7,665 nt of DNA from CAZULF01 sp964621215 (GCA_964621215.1 CAZULF010000099.1:1-7665), one strand, 5' to 3'. Counted from the stretch's first letter, positions 1 through 6,119 are shown. Numbers and translations are program-made. The notes: generated by a model from the sequence alone, not told the origin.

Positions 1-364
1 GGTCGTCAGTACAAAGGGTATCGCCGTGTAACAATAGGACAGGGGTGCCGTAAAGATTAATGATGGTAGGCTCTTGCAACAAAATCAGCCCAGTTTGCTG
101 GCAGAAGCGTTTTCCTACTAGAAAATCACGGTTTCCAGCCATGAAATAGCAGGGGATCTGCTGGCTTAATTGCTTGATAGCGCCAATGATAGGCGTTAAA
201 TAGGGGGCTGTATCGTCATCCCCGATCCAATGATCAAATAAATCACCCAGGATATACAGGGCTTCCACACCGGTTTGCGCCTGTTCCAGCAAAGCCAGAA
301 AACGGGCCGTAATGGCCGGCTCTTCCGGGGATAGATGTAAATCGGAGATAAAAAGGGTAGTCAT
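1..364 (-). CDS. lpxH: UDP-2,3-diacylglucosamine diphosphatase LpxH (3' end outside window)
   Basis: Catalyses the fourth step of lipid A synthesis: it cleaves the pyrophosphate of UDP-2,3-diacylglucosamine to lipid X and UMP, at the inner face of the cytoplasmic membrane. It belongs to the calcineurin-like metallophosphoesterases with a two-metal (Mn) centre. Only the first 121 residues lie in the window; the family is about 240. Visible metal-site motifs, in order, are SDLHL (D8, H10), GDLFDHWIGDD (D41), GNRDF (N78, R79, D80) and LLHGDTLCTDD (H113, D115). These match E. coli positions to within one residue. The C-terminal His pair is beyond the edge. The ATG at 364-362 gives the canonical MTTLFISDLHL N-terminus. 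The Shine-Dalgarno is poor, with an AGGA about 14 nt upstream. A promoter fits at 400-428. The gene diverges from the vapBC operon. The truncation is only the window boundary. Confidence 0.96.
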   Translation of the reverse strand, partial: MTTLFISDLHLSPEEPAITARFLALLEQAQTGVEALYILGDLFDHWIGDDDTAPYLTPIIGAIKQLSQQIPCYFMAGNRDFLVGKRFCQQTGLILLQEPTIINLYGTPVLLLHGDTLCTDD

Positions 365-399
365 TAAATGGCTAGTTCCTATTACTAGGGTTTTGTCGT

Positions 400-428
400 A
401 TCATAGCCGAATTGCAGTTATTGAGCAA
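400..428 (-). promoter_or_regulatory. Putative sigma-70 promoter of lpxH
   Basis: On the minus strand, TTGCTC (428-423), a 17-bp spacer and TATGAT (405-400) form a good sigma-70 match. Transcription would start near 393, leaving a leader of about 30 nt before the lpxH ATG. Its -35 box lies 17 bp from the -35 box of the divergent vapBC promoter, so the two are back to back. Predicted by eye only. Confidence 0.5.
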
Positions 429-445
429 AAGTCTTCTAGGAAATG

Positions 446-473
446 TTGACAGATTGACCAGGTGATGTATAAT
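446..473 (+). promoter_or_regulatory. Strong sigma-70 promoter of vapBC
   Basis: TTGACA (446-451), a 16-bp spacer and TATAAT (468-473) give both hexamers in perfect consensus. The start point would fall near 480, about 30 nt before the antitoxin ATG. A consensus promoter overlapped by a palindromic operator is what an autoregulated toxin-antitoxin operon is expected to have: strong transcription repressed by the antitoxin-toxin complex. Confidence 0.75.
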
Positions 474-491
474 TAAAGATGTATACATCAC
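462..491 (+). promoter_or_regulatory. Putative VapB(C) operator: nested palindromes
   Basis: Two perfect inverted repeats share this stretch. GTGATGTATA (462-471) is mirrored by TATACATCAC (482-491) across 10 bp. Inside, GATGTATACATC (478-489) is itself a perfect 12-bp palindrome. The motif GATGTATA thus occurs three times: twice forward (starting 464 and 478) and once reversed (489-482). The sites cover the -10 box and the transcription start. Dimeric ribbon-helix-helix antitoxins bind short tandem or inverted palindromes cooperatively, so autorepression is the natural reading. The binding protein is inferred. Confidence 0.65.
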
Positions 492-499
492 TTTGATTT

Positions 500-504
500 G
501 GAGG
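500..504 (+). promoter_or_regulatory. Shine-Dalgarno that sets the vapB start
   Basis: GGAGG sits 6 nt before the ATG at 511. It lies inside the longer reading frame that could begin at the TTG at 493, and so favours the ATG. Confidence 0.8.
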
Positions 505-510
505 TATCGC

Positions 511-756
511 ATGGTACGCACTCAAGTCTATTTAACAGAGCATGAACACCAATCACTGCGACATTTAACCGGTATCACTGGCAAATCGCAAAGCGAACTT
601 ATTCGTAAAGCGATAGATCTTTTTTTAGATATGAAAAGTATCACGCCTAAACAAGGTTTAAAAATGGCGGCTGGAATGTGGGCCGATAGAAAAGATCTGC
701 CTGATTTCTCTTCTATTCGCCAAGAGTTTGATAGGTTTACTGACGACGAGAAATGA
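511..756 (+). CDS. vapB: VapB-like ribbon-helix-helix antitoxin
   Basis: 81-residue antitoxin of a type II toxin-antitoxin system. It should neutralise the downstream PIN toxin by direct binding and repress its own operon. Residues 3-39 form a ribbon-helix-helix (CopG/Arc-like) DNA-binding domain: the beta strand RTQVYL (3-8) for the DNA major groove, helix 1 at about 9-20, the turn TGKSQSE (23-29) and helix 2, LIRKAIDLFL (30-39). The C-terminal tail, with MWADRKDLPDF around 56-66 and the acidic end DDEK, is the expected toxin-binding segment. The frame could open at a TTG at 493, but GGAGG at 500-504 points to the ATG at 511, and translation from 493 would add residues ahead of the RHH strand. 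Its stop overlaps the toxin start (ATGA, 753-756), which is typical of translational coupling. Naming within the VapB/RHH families is by similarity of pattern only. Confidence 0.88.
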   Translation: MVRTQVYLTEHEHQSLRHLTGITGKSQSELIRKAIDLFLDMKSITPKQGLKMAAGMWADRKDLPDFSSIRQEFDRFTDDEK

Positions 757-1148
757 TAGTTGCTATGAAATTACTTATTGATACGGACGTTGTTATTGAT
801 TACTTACGTGGGACTAGTGTTGCTATCAAATATTTGCAAGCTCAAAATGCAGATAATTTATTTTTATCTGCAGTGACAGTTGCTGAGCTTTATGCAGGAG
901 TGAGAGAGGGCAAAGAAAGAAACCTTCTGATAACTTTTTGTGATTCTTTTAATGTTATTCCTATGTCTTCTGAAGTTGCTATTCAAGGTGGACTCTGGCG
1001 ACGTGATTATGGAAAAAGTTATGGAACGGGGTTAGTAGATGCAATAATCGCTGCAACGGCACAAATACATAAATTATCATTAGTTACACTTAATAAAAAG
1101 CATTACCCAATGTTGAGCAAAGTTAGTGTCCCGTATAGTAAAAGTTAA
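753..1148 (+). CDS. vapC: VapC-like PIN-domain ribonuclease toxin
   Basis: 131-residue PIN-domain endoribonuclease, the toxin of the pair. VapC toxins cut RNA, commonly tRNAs or the 23S sarcin-ricin loop, using Mg2+ held by acidic residues, and so stop translation. The PIN motif order is visible: LLIDTDVVIDYLRG with D10 (and D12), SAVTVAELYAGVREG with E45, and GLVDAIIAATA with D96. The last motif is TLNKKHYPML (112-121), where T112 and N114 are kept but the usual acidic residue of 'KDF' is H117, as in a subset of this family. The ATG at 753 overlaps the antitoxin stop by 4 bp. The alternative ATG at 765 (MKLLIDTD) gives the more usual VapC N-terminus and removes four residues. gltX follows after only 16 bp. 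The target RNA cannot be told from sequence. Confidence 0.9.
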   Translation: MIVAMKLLIDTDVVIDYLRGTSVAIKYLQAQNADNLFLSAVTVAELYAGVREGKERNLLITFCDSFNVIPMSSEVAIQGGLWRRDYGKSYGTGLVDAIIAATAQIHKLSLVTLNKKHYPMLSKVSVPYSKS

Positions 1149-1164
1149 ACCACGGTAAAAAAAC

Positions 1165-2583
1165 ATGACAAACCCTACAGTAAAATTACGTTTCTCCCCT
1201 AGTCCCACGGGCTTGATGCATTTGGGAAATACTCGCACAGCCTTATTTAATGCCATTTATACTCATGGTGTGAAGGGTATTTTTATGCTGCGGATAGAAG
1301 ATACTGATAAAGCTCGTTCGACAGAGGAGTTTACCGAGCAATTACAAAAAGATTTACTCTGGTTGAACCTTCCTTGGCAAGAGGGCCCGCAAGTAGGGGG
1401 CGAAAATGGTCCTTATTGGCAGTCGCAACGGCAACATGTGTATGATGCGTATTACCAAATTTTAGAAGAAAAAAAACTGGCCTATCCGTGTTTTTGTACG
1501 GAAACCCAATTAGCCATTGCGCGCAAAGTTCAATTAGCATCGGGCAAACCTCCACGTTATGCCGGTACGTGTCGACATTTAACAGCAGAGCAAGTTGCAG
1601 CAAAACGCGCAGAAGGGTTAGTGCCTACCTTGCGTTTTCATGTGCCGTCGAATCAAGCAGTGGAATTTGTCGATTTCGTTAAAGGCCCGCAACGTTTTAA
1701 TACCGAGGATTTAGGTGATTTTATTATTAGGCGTGCAGATGGTACGGCATCGTTTATGTATTGCAATGCCATTGATGATGCCGTGATGAAAGTGTCGCAT
1801 GTGTTGCGTGGTGAAGATCATCTTACTAATACACCGCGTCAGATTTTGATTCTACAAGCATTAGGTTTGCCGATACCGCAATATGGTCATATCTCTTTAA
1901 TTATGGGAAATGATGGTAGCCCATTATCAAAACGTCATGGCAGTCGCAGCGTGCATGAATTACGGGAAGAAGGTTTTTTCCCGATCGGTGTTATCAACTA
2001 CCTTGCGCGATTGGGGCATAGTTATGAAGATAATCATCTCATGACCATGGATGAATTAGCCGCGAAATTTAGCTTTGAACGTTTGAGTCGATCGCCAGCG
2101 CGTTTTGATCCAGAGCAATTATTGTTTTGGCAAAAAGAAGCCGCAGCTGCCACCGATGCAGAGAGTTTATGGCGTTGGATGGGTATTGAAGTTCATAGTT
2201 TGGTGCCCGTAGAAAAGAAAGCGTTATTTATTGATACGGTGCGAGCGAATATTTGTTTTCCTAAAGATGCTGAACGTTGGGCGCAAATCTTTTTCGATGA
2301 TCATTTGGATTATAGCCCAGAACATGTCGAGATTTTACGTGCAGCAGGAGCGACGTTTTTCCAAGCCGCTATTGCGGCAGTAGAACAACATGGCACAGAT
2401 TTTGCCTTGATTTCTGATCATGTGAAACAAACGACTGGCGCAAAAGGAAAATCGCTATTCCAGCCTTTACGTATTGCTTTGAGTAATGAATTGCATGGAC
2501 CAGAAATGACGAAGCTAACGGTGTTATTAGGGGATGAGTTGTTAACAAAGCGGTTTCACTTAGTGCTGAAAGTAATAGGATAA
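1165..2583 (+). CDS. gltX: Glutamyl-tRNA synthetase (class I)
   Basis: Charges tRNA-Glu, and in some bacteria also tRNA-Gln for GatCAB transamidation, with glutamate using ATP in the cytoplasm. The 472 residues match the family length. The Rossmann catalytic domain opens with RFSPSPTG (9-16) and the HIGH-type motif HLGN (19-22). A zinc-binding set, C109-x-C111 and C136-x-H138, is intact as in E. coli GluRS. VLRGEDHLTNTPRQ (213-226) is the conserved glutamate/ATP-site region. The KMSKS-type loop reads SPLSKRHGS (252-260), so the first position of the classical K-L-S-K-R is proline (P253). The helical anticodon-binding domain occupies about 310-472, with the conserved GAKGKSLFQPLR near 425-436. 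The ATG has only a weak GG-containing ribosome site at about 1154. It lies 16 bp after vapC and 9 bp before cysS. Whether it is discriminating or tRNA-Gln-specific is not decidable here. Confidence 0.95.
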   Translation: MTNPTVKLRFSPSPTGLMHLGNTRTALFNAIYTHGVKGIFMLRIEDTDKARSTEEFTEQLQKDLLWLNLPWQEGPQVGGENGPYWQSQRQHVYDAYYQILEEKKLAYPCFCTETQLAIARKVQLASGKPPRYAGTCRHLTAEQVAAKRAEGLVPTLRFHVPSNQAVEFVDFVKGPQRFNTEDLGDFIIRRADGTASFMYCNAIDDAVMKVSHVLRGEDHLTNTPRQILILQALGLPIPQYGHISLIMGNDGSPLSKRHGSRSVHELREEGFFPIGVINYLARLGHSYEDNHLMTMDELAAKFSFERLSRSPARFDPEQLLFWQKEAAAATDAESLWRWMGIEVHSLVPVEKKALFIDTVRANICFPKDAERWAQIFFDDHLDYSPEHVEILRAAGATFFQAAIAAVEQHGTDFALISDHVKQTTGAKGKSLFQPLRIALSNELHGPEMTKLTVLLGDELLTKRFHLVLKVIG

Positions 2584-2592
2584 GATACCAAA

Positions 2593-3969
2593 ATGCTAGA
2601 AATATACAATAGCCTGAGCAAAAAAAAAGAACCTTTTAATCCTATCGAACCCGGCAAAGTTCGTATGTATGTGTGTGGCATCACCGCCTACGATTATTCG
2701 CATATTGGTCACGCGCGGGCTGCTAGCGCGTTTGATATTATTACACGGTATCTTCGTTACCGTAATTACGATGTCACTTATGTACGTAATGTCACCGATG
2801 TAGATGACAAAATTATTCAACGTGCTCTAGCTAATAACGAATCGTGTGAAGCGTTGACTGAGCGATTTATTGAGGCTTGGCATGAAGATTTAGCCGCACT
2901 CAATATCTTACCACCGGATGTAGAACCCTTAGCAACAGCCTATATCTCACATATGATTGAAATGATCGAAACGCTGATAAAGAAAGGTTATGCCTATGTT
3001 GGTACCAGCGGTGATGTGTATTATCGAGTAGAAAAATTTGCTGAATATGGCAAATTATCCCATAAAACTTTATCCGATTTACAAGCCGGTGCTCGAATAT
3101 CTATCGCGGAAGATAAAGAAAATCCTTTAGATTTCGTATTGTGGAAAATGGCAAAACCAGATGAACCCTCTTGGGAATCACCCTGGGGTAAAGGACGTCC
3201 TGGTTGGCATATTGAATGTTCTGCTATGACAACCCATTGCTTGGGAAATCATTTCGATATTCACGGTGGTGGTAGTGATTTAAAATTTCCGCATCATGAA
3301 AATGAAATTGCCCAATCAGAAGCGGCAACGGGAGAAAAATTTGCTAATTATTGGGTGCACGCAGGCCTGATCAATATCGATGAAGAAAAAATGTCGAAAT
3401 CACTCGGCAATTTCTTTACTATTCGTGAAGTGCTAGCAAAATATCGTCCTGAAGTTATTCGTTATTTTTTAATTTCTAGCCATTACCGTAGCCCTATTAA
3501 TTATTCACAAGAATCACTAGAGATTGCCACACAAGCCTTAATGCGGTTATATGGCGCTTTACGTGGTTTACCGCGCATGGCCGCAGCGACCGATAGTGAA
3601 TATGAAAAACGTTTTATCGCAGCGATGGATGATGATTTTAATTTGCCAGAAGCTTTGGCAGTCTTGTTTGATATCACTCATGACATCAATCGAGTGCGTG
3701 CAGAAGATGAAACTAAAGCGCTAGAGTTAGCGTCTATATTATATCGATTGGGTGGCGTGCTAGGTTTGTTACATGATGATCCCGAAACATTTATCCGTGG
3801 TGATATTCAATCGATTGATGCCGCTTTGGTTGAAGCGCTCATCGAGCAGCGAGCAGCGGCTAGGGAATCTAAAAATTGGCCTGAAGCTGACCGTATCCGT
3901 CAACGATTTATTGATATGGGGGTGATTGTTGAAGACACGCCACAGGGAACTATTTGGCGAGCGAAATAA
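2593..3969 (+). CDS. cysS: Cysteinyl-tRNA synthetase
   Basis: Class I synthetase that charges tRNA-Cys with cysteine in the cytoplasm. The 458 residues match the family (E. coli 461). The tight zinc site that selects the cysteine thiol is complete: C28 (MYVCGIT), C209 (WHIECSAM), H234 and E238 (PHHENEIAQSE), at the same numbers as the E. coli enzyme. The ATP-binding signatures are HIGH at 37-40 (HIGHAR) and KMSKSLGNF at 266-274. A DALR-type helical anticodon domain starts around 340 (AAMDDDFNLPEAL), and the C-terminal tail ends with GTIWRAK. The ATG begins 9 bp after the gltX stop, so the two form an operon; an AGGA just before the gltX stop may serve as its ribosome site. Codons 10-12 are AAA AAA AAA, a nine-A run at 2620-2628. 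A long palindrome follows the stop by 16 bp. Confidence 0.97.
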   Translation: MLEIYNSLSKKKEPFNPIEPGKVRMYVCGITAYDYSHIGHARAASAFDIITRYLRYRNYDVTYVRNVTDVDDKIIQRALANNESCEALTERFIEAWHEDLAALNILPPDVEPLATAYISHMIEMIETLIKKGYAYVGTSGDVYYRVEKFAEYGKLSHKTLSDLQAGARISIAEDKENPLDFVLWKMAKPDEPSWESPWGKGRPGWHIECSAMTTHCLGNHFDIHGGGSDLKFPHHENEIAQSEAATGEKFANYWVHAGLINIDEEKMSKSLGNFFTIREVLAKYRPEVIRYFLISSHYRSPINYSQESLEIATQALMRLYGALRGLPRMAAATDSEYEKRFIAAMDDDFNLPEALAVLFDITHDINRVRAEDETKALELASILYRLGGVLGLLHDDPETFIRGDIQSIDAALVEALIEQRAAARESKNWPEADRIRQRFIDMGVIVEDTPQGTIWRAK

Positions 3970-3985
3970 CGGATATTTCATTACC

Positions 3986-4106
3986 GGGCAATTGTACTAG
4001 GGTTCACATATTACATATTATAGGCATTACGACCTAGTGTTTAGAGCGAACACGCTGTAAACACTAGGTCGTAATGCCTAATATGTGAACTTTGGTGCAA
4101 TAGCCC
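3986..4106. repeat. 121-bp imperfect palindrome between convergent genes (MITE-like or RNA hairpin)
   Basis: The stretch folds on itself almost end to end. From outside in: GGGC (3986-3989) pairs with GCCC (4103-4106), then an A/A mismatch. Next, 3991-4001 pairs with 4091-4101 (7 Watson-Crick and 4 G.U pairs), followed by GTTCACATAT (4002-4011) with its perfect complement (4081-4090). A 9-nt bulge on the left arm (4012-4020) precedes a perfect 23-bp stem (4021-4043 with 4058-4080). Then comes a G/G mismatch and AGCG/CGCT around an AACA apex (4049-4052). No reading frame of note and no T-run after either arm, so it is not a standard intrinsic terminator, though it could still stop or protect transcripts from both sides. 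The terminal repeats resemble those of a small non-autonomous transposable element, but I see no clear target-site duplication. No second copy lies in the window. Confidence 0.85.
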
Positions 4107-4121
4107 TGACGTATTAGGTTC

Positions 4122-4892
4122 CTAATTAAAATGATAATTAATACCTAACATAATAGAGTTATTATAGGCATGTACTTTATCAGAAACCGAGACTTCGCTC
4201 ATATTTAATGCCGGCCCAGTAAACGTATAATCTGCGTTTAATGTTTCAACATCAAAATAGTTATTATTTAAATATTCTAGTTTTACTGAAAAGCTATCGG
4301 TTATAAAGTGCTCGATACCTGCACCCAGGCGTAATCCTGTGTGATAACGTTCATTTTCTTCATGTACAGCACCGGATGAGGATGACAATCCCGCGGTTAT
4401 GGCGTAACCGTTTTCTATACGATTATCAAAGTGTCCCCAAGTTGGACCAATTTTTCCGTAAACTAAGGTTTTTTGTTTAATCACAAAACCTGGCATAAAA
4501 GTAAGAGCTAATTCATTGTCTAGTTTGTTAAACCCATTGATATAGCTACTCGTATTAAGATCAGTATTTACATACTGATTCATGAAACCAGTATCCAAAT
4601 TTTCGAATTGAGCTGAAGCGTCAAGACCTAAATAGAAAGTTTGATTGATGGTTTTACCATAACCTAGATTTAAACTGCCTAACCATGAACTATCATGGTT
4701 ATCAATACTAAAAGCGGGGGTGTTAGTGACCGAAAAAAGAGGTGTAGTCAGCGACTGTTTAACCGTATTTTCGGTATTCATTTTTACACCGCCCACACCG
4801 GCGCCCACATAAAAACCATTAAAAGGTTCAGCAAACGCTGTGGAAGATAGAGCTAGGGATAATAATAGAAATACCTTTTTGTAATTTTTCAT
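4122..4892 (-). CDS. Outer-membrane beta-barrel protein (opacity/OmpA-barrel-like)
   Basis: 256 residues. An N-terminal Sec signal peptide (K-rich start, hydrophobic 7-17, cleavage probably after A21 in STAFA|EPF) leads directly into NGFYVGAGVGG (25-35), the hallmark first strand of OMP_b-brl/OmpA-like eight-stranded barrels. Alternating aromatic/hydrophobic strands follow, for example SLNLGYG (73-79), FYLGLDASAQF (86-96), LVYGKIGPTWG (143-153), TGLRLGAGIEHF (185-196), FSVKLEYL (201-208) and IMLGINYHF (247-255). The C-terminal strand has the expected aromatic F, followed by one extra N. There is no C-terminal OmpA peptidoglycan-binding domain. A GAGAGGA ribosome site (4904-4898) lies 5 nt from the ATG, with a promoter at 4923-4951. 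The role is unknown; surface proteins of this kind in related intracellular bacteria are often immunodominant, which is background and not shown here. Confidence 0.88.
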   Translation of the reverse strand: MKNYKKVFLLLSLALSSTAFAEPFNGFYVGAGVGGVKMNTENTVKQSLTTPLFSVTNTPAFSIDNHDSSWLGSLNLGYGKTINQTFYLGLDASAQFENLDTGFMNQYVNTDLNTSSYINGFNKLDNELALTFMPGFVIKQKTLVYGKIGPTWGHFDNRIENGYAITAGLSSSSGAVHEENERYHTGLRLGAGIEHFITDSFSVKLEYLNNNYFDVETLNADYTFTGPALNMSEVSVSDKVHAYNNSIMLGINYHFN

Positions 4893-4922
4893 CTTAATCC
4901 TCTCAGGGTTAGTTTATAAAGT

Positions 4923-4951
4923 TATATATCGCTTGAATTGCATTGATGTAA
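4923..4951 (-). promoter_or_regulatory. Putative promoter of the outer-membrane protein gene
   Basis: On the minus strand, TTACAT (4951-4946), a 17-bp spacer and TATATA (4928-4923) fit a sigma-70 promoter. The leader would be about 25 nt, including the GAGAGGA ribosome site. The rest of the gap to corA (4952-5048) is AT-rich with no clear hairpin. Confidence 0.45.
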
Positions 4952-5048
4952 CCAGGAGGAGATTATCAGAAAAGATTAAAGGTTGTCACTAGGAATCAAA
5001 AATAAACTTATTGTTAATCTTATATTAATAATTCAAGCATTCTAACCT

Positions 5049-6044
5049 TTATAACCAACGTCGCCATTTAAAGAGTAATAATAATATGATAGCAAGAGCA
5101 AACATGGTACCTATCGTCCAATAATAAGCATGCGCTTCGTGTAAAATGGGCATATTTTGAAAGTTCATGCCGAAAACACCAGTGATTAATGTTAATGGCA
5201 AAAACACGCAAGAAATAATGGCAAGCACACGTAATACTTCATTATTGCGATGTGACATAGCAGAAAAGTGTAATTGGATCAGCATATCAAGACCATCAGA
5301 AATTTTTTGAATGTTGCGAATCGAGCGTTCTACGTGATCGCTTAAATCATTTAAGTTAATATTGAATTGTTGTTGTTGTATATGACGTGAATATTGTTGC
5401 CAGTCTTCGATAGCATCTTCTTGATCTTCACATAATCCTGCGAGTTGCTCCACCACAGATTTAAATGCCATAAACTCATTCCATGCTTGGAATCTACTGC
5501 TTTGATCCAGCATTAACTGCTGCCATTCTGAAAGCTGTTGAGAGAAGGGGTTGCGTAATGCTAAGGATTGTTCGATGACAGAGTGCAAAATTTTATATAA
5601 AAGTTCGCTAGGATTATTCATATTAGTGCCGTGATAGCTAGTTCTCAATAAAAAGTCTTTCACTCTATTAACAGTGACATCTTCTTGATCGTAAATGGTT
5701 AATAGAATTTTATCGAAATTGAAACAAGCAATGGAAACGGGAGTTAAAGATACTCTAGGTATATCCATTTCAAAATGACTACCTGCAATACCGCGAAATA
5801 CAATCATTTCATATTGACTGGTGCTATCGAAAAAAGAAGGGTGCTCACTATTGGTTGCATCTTTAATATGTTGCTCATTCAGTTTAGTTTGTGTTAATTG
5901 TTCTATGATGGCAATATTATCCAGAAGTTCGGTACGCGGCACGATCAACCAGGCGAAACTATTTTCCGGAATAGTACCTAATTGAGAAAGAGCACATTGT
6001 TGTATATCTTGGCCTATAACCCAGGCTTCTGTTGAGTGTAACAT
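5049..6044 (-). CDS. corA: CorA-type Mg2+/Co2+ channel
   Basis: 331-residue inner-membrane divalent-cation channel of the CorA (2-TM-GxN) family, which works as a homopentamer with a large cytoplasmic funnel. The funnel domain covers about 1-240, with a long helical stretch at about 145-265. TM1 is about 271-291 and carries the pore signature GMN at 292-294, continuing as GMNFQNMPIL. A short periplasmic loop (295-307, with E303) precedes TM2 at about 308-326, and the protein ends in the basic KWRRWL, much like the RKNWL end of E. coli CorA. The loop's usual 'MPEL' glutamate is isoleucine here (MPIL), with an acidic residue three positions later. The ATG at 6044 has GGAG about 8 nt upstream. 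The cation (Mg2+, Co2+ or Ni2+) cannot be fixed from sequence, but the GMNF..MP loop and C-terminal tail favour true CorA over ZntB. Confidence 0.93.
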   Translation of the reverse strand: MLHSTEAWVIGQDIQQCALSQLGTIPENSFAWLIVPRTELLDNIAIIEQLTQTKLNEQHIKDATNSEHPSFFDSTSQYEMIVFRGIAGSHFEMDIPRVSLTPVSIACFNFDKILLTIYDQEDVTVNRVKDFLLRTSYHGTNMNNPSELLYKILHSVIEQSLALRNPFSQQLSEWQQLMLDQSSRFQAWNEFMAFKSVVEQLAGLCEDQEDAIEDWQQYSRHIQQQQFNINLNDLSDHVERSIRNIQKISDGLDMLIQLHFSAMSHRNNEVLRVLAIISCVFLPLTLITGVFGMNFQNMPILHEAHAYYWTIGTMFALAIILLLLFKWRRWL

Positions 6045-6083
6045 CCATATAACTCCGGCAGTGTTCCATCTTACAATACTAGG

Positions 6084-6111
6084 ACTATAGCCAGAAAAAG
6101 CAAGCAGTTAA
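6084..6111 (-). promoter_or_regulatory. Putative promoter of corA
   Basis: Minus strand: TTAACT (6111-6106), a 16-bp spacer and TATAGT (6089-6084). A leader of about 35 nt would result. The -35 is only a 4/6 match, and transcription could also read through from the upstream secreted-protein gene. No Mg2+-sensing leader structure is possible in so short a 5' region. Confidence 0.35.
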
Positions 6112-6119
6112 TGATAATT

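Noticed and set aside
493..510. Earlier TTG start for the antitoxin
   Set aside because: It would place the GGAGG ribosome site inside the gene and add residues before the conserved RHH strand; the ATG at 511 is well placed behind GGAGG.
1113..1139. Possible gltX promoter inside vapC (TTGAGC, 15-bp spacer, TATAGT)
   Set aside because: The spacer is two bases short of optimal and no better -35 fits the TATAGT, so I do not call it. If real, it would uncouple gltX from vapBC.
1149..1164. T-box or other amino-acid-sensing leader before gltX/cysS
   Set aside because: Only 16 bp precede gltX and 9 bp precede cysS, too short for any riboswitch or T-box.
1331..1682. Open frames antisense to, and out of frame with, gltX (also 2596-2820 and 3769-3981 near cysS)
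   Set aside because: They lie wholly or almost wholly inside strongly conserved synthetase genes, lack ribosome sites and resemble no protein family; they are coding-strand shadows.
3986..4106. Reading the palindrome as a plain intrinsic terminator
   Set aside because: The stem is far longer than usual and neither strand has a T-run after the stem. It may still influence termination, but not by the standard signature.
4986..5040. AT-rich stretch between corA and the outer-membrane protein gene as an origin-like or terminator element
   Set aside because: No repeated boxes, stable hairpin or T-tract; looks like ordinary AT-rich spacer.
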